Assembly (NCBI GenBank): GCA_024404475.1
Contig: JAKSPV010000058.1
Coordinates: forward strand, 1-8,278
Source: Clostridia bacterium
Lineage (GTDB): Bacteria > Bacillota > Clostridia > Oscillospirales > CAG-272
Reading direction: 5' to 3'
Length of the DNA stretch: 8,278 nucleotides
Both the position numbers and the translations under genes were made by a program. Below, piece by piece: positions 5,976 through 8,278 of this stretch (its first letter is position 1; the number at the start of each line of letters is the position of its first letter). The notes below the pieces were generated by a model. The model ran no database searches, was not told the DNA's origin, and saw only the letters and a list, made by a program, of their open reading frames with translations.

Positions 5976-6401
5976 ATGGAACTGATCCTCGGCGTCGATT
6001 ACGGCGACGCCAGAACGGGGCTTGCCCTGTCCGATCCGTCCGGACTCATGGCGTTCGGCGCGGGCTGCGTCCGCGCGGAGGGCATGAAGAAGGCGGCCTC
6101 CGGCGTTGCCGCCGCCGCCGCCGAAAAACACGCCGCCCGGATCGTCATCGGCAACCCGATCAACATGAACGGCACCGAAGGCCCGCGCAGCGAGAAATGC
6201 CGCGCCTTTGCCGACATGCTCCGCGAGCTGACGGGGCTTCCCGTCGAGCTCTTCGACGAGCGGCTGACCACCGTCAGCGCACACCGGATCCTCTCGGAGT
6301 CGAACGTCCGCGGGCAGAAGCGGAAGAACTCGGTGGACGAGCTCTCCGCGCAGCTGATTTTGCAGGACTATCTGGACAGAAGACGCAACACGGGAGTGTG
6401 A
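5976..6401 (+). CDS. ruvX: YqgF/RuvX-family RNase H-fold nuclease, putative pre-16S rRNA nuclease / Holliday junction resolvase
   Basis: This family (YqgF, RuvX) has been linked to 5'-end processing of 16S rRNA and, in some bacteria, to Holliday-junction resolution. The 141-residue product has the usual length and the RNase H-like acidic residues: D8 in LGVDYGDARTGLALSD, E95 in FDERLTT, and D121 in VDELSAQLILQDYL. The IVIGNPINMNGTEG segment (56-69) is the family's G-x-P-x-x-x-x-G-x-x-G region, with Asn where Leu is more usual after the glycine. The ATG has AAGAGGT (5964-5970) 5 bases upstream. The gene lies 29 bases after the ribokinase gene with no terminator between, so the two are likely co-transcribed. 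In many Bacillota ruvX instead sits with alaS and an IreB-like gene, which are absent here. A 388-base repeat-filled spacer follows. Confidence 0.93.
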   Translation: MELILGVDYGDARTGLALSDPSGLMAFGAGCVRAEGMKKAASGVAAAAAEKHAARIVIGNPINMNGTEGPRSEKCRAFADMLRELTGLPVELFDERLTTVSAHRILSESNVRGQKRKNSVDELSAQLILQDYLDRRRNTGV

Positions 6402-6500
6402 ATGCAGGGCGTCCCTCCGGAAAGGAAATCGCGTAAGCGCTCACCCTTTACGATCAATCAAACTGCCCGTCGCTTTTCTTTGACCATAGAGGCGCAAAGC

Positions 6501-6589
6501 GCACGACCGTAAAGACAAGTTCCTTCCACCTTTGGCGTGGTCGTGTCCCAAATCTCTCCGCCTTGTGGCGTCACGATTTCGACGCAGGG
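6501..6589 (+). repeat. Two-hairpin intergenic repeat, copy B
   Basis: This is a diverged second copy of the element at 3631-3717, in the same orientation. Its first hairpin pairs CACGACC (6502-6508) with GGTCGTG (6539-6545). Its second pairs AAATC (6550-6554) with GATTT (6575-6579) and CGCC (6559-6562) with GGCG (6567-6570), around a 4-by-4 internal loop. Shared single-stranded blocks with copy A are ACAAGT (6515-6520), TCCAC (6525-6529), TTTGGC (6531-6536) and CCCAAA (6547-6552). The arms differ in sequence from copy A yet still pair, which argues that the structure is selected or was recently functional. Confidence 0.72.
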
Positions 6590-6609
6590 CTGAGATCGCT
6601 CAGCTCTGC
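6584..6609 (+). repeat. 11-base hairpin adjoining repeat copy B
   Basis: The arm at 6584-6594 (GCAGGGCTGAG) pairs with 6599-6609 (CTCAGCTCTGC) over an ATCG loop, with a single G-T wobble. It overlaps the end of repeat copy B and has no counterpart after copy A. It is not followed by a T-tract, so termination on the plus strand is not indicated. Confidence 0.6.
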
Positions 6610-6660
6610 AAAAGAACACGCCATCCGCCTGCGGGCGGGGACTCGCCTACGCGGCGGGCG

Positions 6661-6680
6661 CCGCCTTTTGAAAAAGGCGG
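6661..6680. repeat. 20-base near-palindrome (CCGCCTTTT/AAAAGGCGG)
   Basis: CCGCCTTTT (6661-6669) and AAAAGGCGG (6672-6680) are perfect inverse complements separated by GA. As RNA it would form a tight hairpin of eight pairs on a four-base loop, but no T-tract follows in either direction. It is probably one module of the composite repeat block in this spacer. Confidence 0.65.
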
Positions 6681-6742
6681 GCGAAAACTTCTAAACGAAC
6701 TAAATTAGTGATGTCAAAAAACTTTTTAAGGTTTTCGGGGTG

Positions 6743-6766
6743 TGGGGGACTTTGCAAAGTCCCCCA
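6743..6766. repeat. Perfect 24-base palindrome before the radical SAM gene
   Basis: The 24 bases from T6743 to A6766 read identically on both strands: G5-A-C-TTTGCAAA-G-T-C5 flanked by T and A. As RNA it would form a 10-pair stem with a TGCA loop, ending 11 bases before the ribosome binding site of the radical SAM gene. It could be a protein-binding dyad, part of a mobile intergenic repeat, or a leader hairpin. Confidence 0.8.
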
Positions 6767-6789
6767 TATAATCTCTCGGAGGTGATTTT

Positions 6790-7740
6790 ATGGCAAAATG
6801 CACGCTGTGTCCGCGGCGGTGCGGCGCTGACCGCGAGGTGCGGCCGGGCGTCTGCGGCGTCCGGAGCGAGATGCGCGTCGCCGGGATCATGCTCCACCAC
6901 TGGGAGGAGCCCTGCCTCAGCGGCAACGTGGAAGACGGCCGCGGCAGCGGCGCCGTTTTTTTTACGGGCTGCCCGCTCCACTGCGTCTTCTGCCAGAACG
7001 GCGGCATCTCCGACGGCGGCAACGCCGGCAAAGCGTACGCGCCCCGCGAGCTCGCCGACGCGATGCTCGATCTCCAAAACAGGGGCGCCTACAACATCAA
7101 CCTCGTCTCCCCGACGCAGTTCACCGACGGGATCATCGAGGCCGTCGCCATCGCGCGGCCGCGCCTCACCATCCCCGTCGTCTGGAACACCGGCGGCTAC
7201 GAGCGCGCCGAGACGGTCCGCCGCCTCGACGGCACCGTGGACGTCTACCTCACCGACTTCAAGTACGGCTCCGAACGGACGGGACGCCTCTACGCGAACG
7301 CGCCCGACTATGCCGCCGAAGCCGCCCCCGCGCTCGCGGAAATGTTCCGGCAGACCGGCGCGCCCGTGTACGACGACTTTCCCGACAAGGACACGGTCGA
7401 TCACCCCTCCCGCCGCCTCCGCCGCGGCGTCATCCTCCGTCACCTCGTCCTCCCCGGCGAGCGTCTCGACAGCGTGTCGGTCCTCCGCACCGTCGCCGAA
7501 ACGGTACCGTCCCGGGACGTCATCCTCGCCCTCATGCGGCAGTACACGCCCGACTTCGCCCCCGCCGACCGTGAGAAATTCCCGCACCTCGGCCGCCGCG
7601 TCACGTCGTTCGAGTACGAATCCGTCCTCCGCGAGGCGATACGGCTCGGCTTTGACGGCTTCACGCAGGAGAAAAAATCAGCCGCCGCCTCTTTTACGCC
7701 CGAATTTGCACGGAAAACGCCCGCGCCGTCATCAAAATGA
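6790..7740 (+). CDS. PflX-type radical SAM protein (putative pyruvate formate-lyase activase homologue)
   Basis: Radical SAM enzymes cleave S-adenosylmethionine at a 4Fe-4S cluster. In this 316-residue protein the cluster motif is C61-x3-C65-x2-C68 (TGCPLHCVFCQN). A second cysteine set at the N-terminus, C4-x2-C7-x3-C11-x10-C22, matches the C-x-x-C-P-R-x-C start of the PflX (COG1313) group. The NINLVSPTQF segment (102-111), WNTGGYE (132-138) and YLTDFKYG agree with that group. PflX proteins resemble glycyl-radical-enzyme activases but their substrate is not established. Length is near the group's usual 300, plus a polar tail of about 20 residues. The start is firm: GGAGGTGA (6778-6785) lies 4 bases upstream. 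No glycyl radical enzyme is nearby. It stands alone between a repeat-rich spacer and the independently promoted EF-G-like gene. Confidence 0.87.
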   Translation: MAKCTLCPRRCGADREVRPGVCGVRSEMRVAGIMLHHWEEPCLSGNVEDGRGSGAVFFTGCPLHCVFCQNGGISDGGNAGKAYAPRELADAMLDLQNRGAYNINLVSPTQFTDGIIEAVAIARPRLTIPVVWNTGGYERAETVRRLDGTVDVYLTDFKYGSERTGRLYANAPDYAAEAAPALAEMFRQTGAPVYDDFPDKDTVDHPSRRLRRGVILRHLVLPGERLDSVSVLRTVAETVPSRDVILALMRQYTPDFAPADREKFPHLGRRVTSFEYESVLREAIRLGFDGFTQEKKSAAASFTPEFARKTPAPSSK

Positions 7741-7773
7741 ACAAAAAACAAGGCAGTTTTTGAAAAAATCCTA

Positions 7774-7802
7774 TTGTATTTGCAGCTTTCATCGTGTATA
7801 AT
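7774..7802 (+). promoter_or_regulatory. Promoter of the EF-G-like gene
   Basis: TTGTAT (7774-7779), a 17-base spacer and a consensus TATAAT (7797-7802). Transcription would start near 7809, giving a leader of about 57 bases that ends with AAAGGAG (7850-7856), 9 bases before the ATG. I see no terminator for the preceding radical SAM gene in the 33 bases between its stop codon and the -35. Confidence 0.8.
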
Positions 7803-7865
7803 AAAAAGACAGAAGCTGATTTTGCTTTCTAGTTTATTGAATCATACATAAAGGAGCAACGATCC

Positions 7866-8278
7866 ATGGCAACATTCACAACAAGCGATATTCGCAACGT
7901 CGCCCTGCTCGGCCACGGTGGCTGCGGCAAGACTTCCGCGGTCGAAGCCATGCTGTATGCAGCCGGTGAAATCGACCGTCTCGGCAAAACTTCCGACGGA
8001 AACACGACCTGCGGCAACGATCCCGAAGAGATCAAGCGCGGGTTCTCCATTTCCCTCGCCGAAGTACCGCTGGTATGGAAAAATGTCAAGATCAACCTTC
8101 TCGACACCCCCGGTTACCTGGACTTCGCAGGTGAGGTCAAGTCCGCTCTCCGCGTCGCCGGTGCAGCCGTGATCCTCGTCGACGCCAAAGCCGGCGTCGA
8201 GCCCGGTGTTGAGCTCGCGTGGGAAAAGGCCGAAGAGGCCAAACTCCCGACCGCGTTCTTCGTGAACAAGTGCGACGA
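7866..8278 (+). CDS. EF-G-like translational GTPase, N-terminal part (runs off the window)
   Basis: Only the first 137 residues are present; the frame is open to the right edge. The GTPase motifs are clear: G1 GHGGCGKTS (16-24), the switch I region around DPEEIKRGFSIS (52-63), G3 DTPGYLDF (80-87) and G4 NKCD (134-137). These differ from classical EF-G, which has G-H-I-D-A-G-K-T-T, R-G-I-T-I, D-T-P-G-H-V-D-F and N-K-M-D. They match the second EF-G-like group found in many Clostridia (FusA2-like) whose members have the full EF-G domain set but an uncertain role in translation. The start has AAAGGAG 9 bases upstream and a strong promoter, so it is transcribed on its own. It lies outside the rpsL-rpsG-fusA-tuf context, supporting a paralogue rather than the main EF-G. 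Whether domains II-V are present cannot be seen here. Confidence 0.9.
   Translation, partial: MATFTTSDIRNVALLGHGGCGKTSAVEAMLYAAGEIDRLGKTSDGNTTCGNDPEEIKRGFSISLAEVPLVWKNVKINLLDTPGYLDFAGEVKSALRVAGAAVILVDAKAGVEPGVELAWEKAEEAKLPTAFFVNKCD

Larger units (their letters stand above)
6402..6789. other. Gene-free, repeat-rich spacer between ruvX and the radical SAM gene
   Basis: This 388-base stretch has no credible gene on either strand. In order it holds: a short AGGG/CCCT hairpin just after the ruvX stop; repeat copy B (6501-6589); a third hairpin (6584-6609); a GC-rich patch; a 20-base near-palindrome (6661-6680); an AT-rich patch (about 6686-6735); a perfect 24-base palindrome (6743-6766); and the ribosome binding site of the next gene. 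I see no convincing promoter and no intrinsic terminator with a proper T-tract. A TATAAT at 6767-6772 is too close to the start codon and lacks a -35. Confidence 0.7.

Noticed and set aside
3631..6589. Two similar repeats as a CRISPR array or transposon ends
   Set aside because: Copies are almost 2.9 kb apart in direct orientation with housekeeping genes between; no regular spacing, no transposase, no terminal inverted repeats or target duplications.
6767..6772. Perfect TATAAT just before the radical SAM gene as a promoter
   Set aside because: The start point would fall within the ribosome binding site, and the position for a -35 is occupied by the G-run of the palindrome.
6740..7801. Plus-strand open frame of 353 codons in another frame over the radical SAM gene
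   Set aside because: Ser/Arg/Pro-rich shadow translation; the frame at 6790 has the Fe-S motifs and a perfect ribosome binding site.

Overview
The window looks like a stretch of a high-GC chromosome from the Clostridia (Bacillota), probably an uncultured gut-type lineage. The grounds are strong GGAGG-type ribosome binding sites, sigma-A-like promoters (TATAAT or TATACT -10 boxes), the rbfA-nrnA-truB order, a Gram-positive lipoprotein signal, an EF-G-like GTPase of the kind common in Clostridia, and structured intergenic repeats. Coding DNA is GC-rich and the spacers are visibly AT-richer. This placement is inference; there is no rRNA or other phylogenetic marker here.

Layout. (1) Positions 45-1154, minus strand: a two-gene unit made of a two-helix membrane protein (possibly DUF6106-like) followed by a small lipoprotein. 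(2) 1199-1262: back-to-back divergent promoters. (3) 1309-3603, plus strand: rbfA-nrnA-truB, tightly overlapped, covering 30S maturation, nanoRNA/pAp turnover and tRNA pseudouridine-55 synthesis. (4) 3604-3842: spacer with a two-hairpin repeat (copy A). (5) 3843-4421: nitroreductase-family flavoprotein, ending in a terminator shared with (6), 4541-4780 minus, a 79-residue Cys-rich single-pass membrane protein with its own promoter. (7) 5014-6401, plus: PfkB-family ribokinase then ruvX, from an extended -10 promoter. (8) 6402-6789: a 388-base gene-free block with a diverged second copy (B) of the repeat, a third hairpin and two palindromes. (9) 6790-7740: PflX-type radical SAM protein. (10) 7866 to the right edge: N-terminal part of an EF-G-like GTPase with its own promoter.

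Most genes are housekeeping (translation, RNA and DNA maintenance, sugar phosphorylation). I do not see a defence system, mobile element, CRISPR array, tRNA or rRNA, and nothing I would call a new multi-gene system. The most interesting material is non-coding: a structured repeat present twice in the same orientation, with stem sequences changed but pairing retained, plus perfect palindromes next to one copy. The Cys-rich small membrane protein is the least explained gene.
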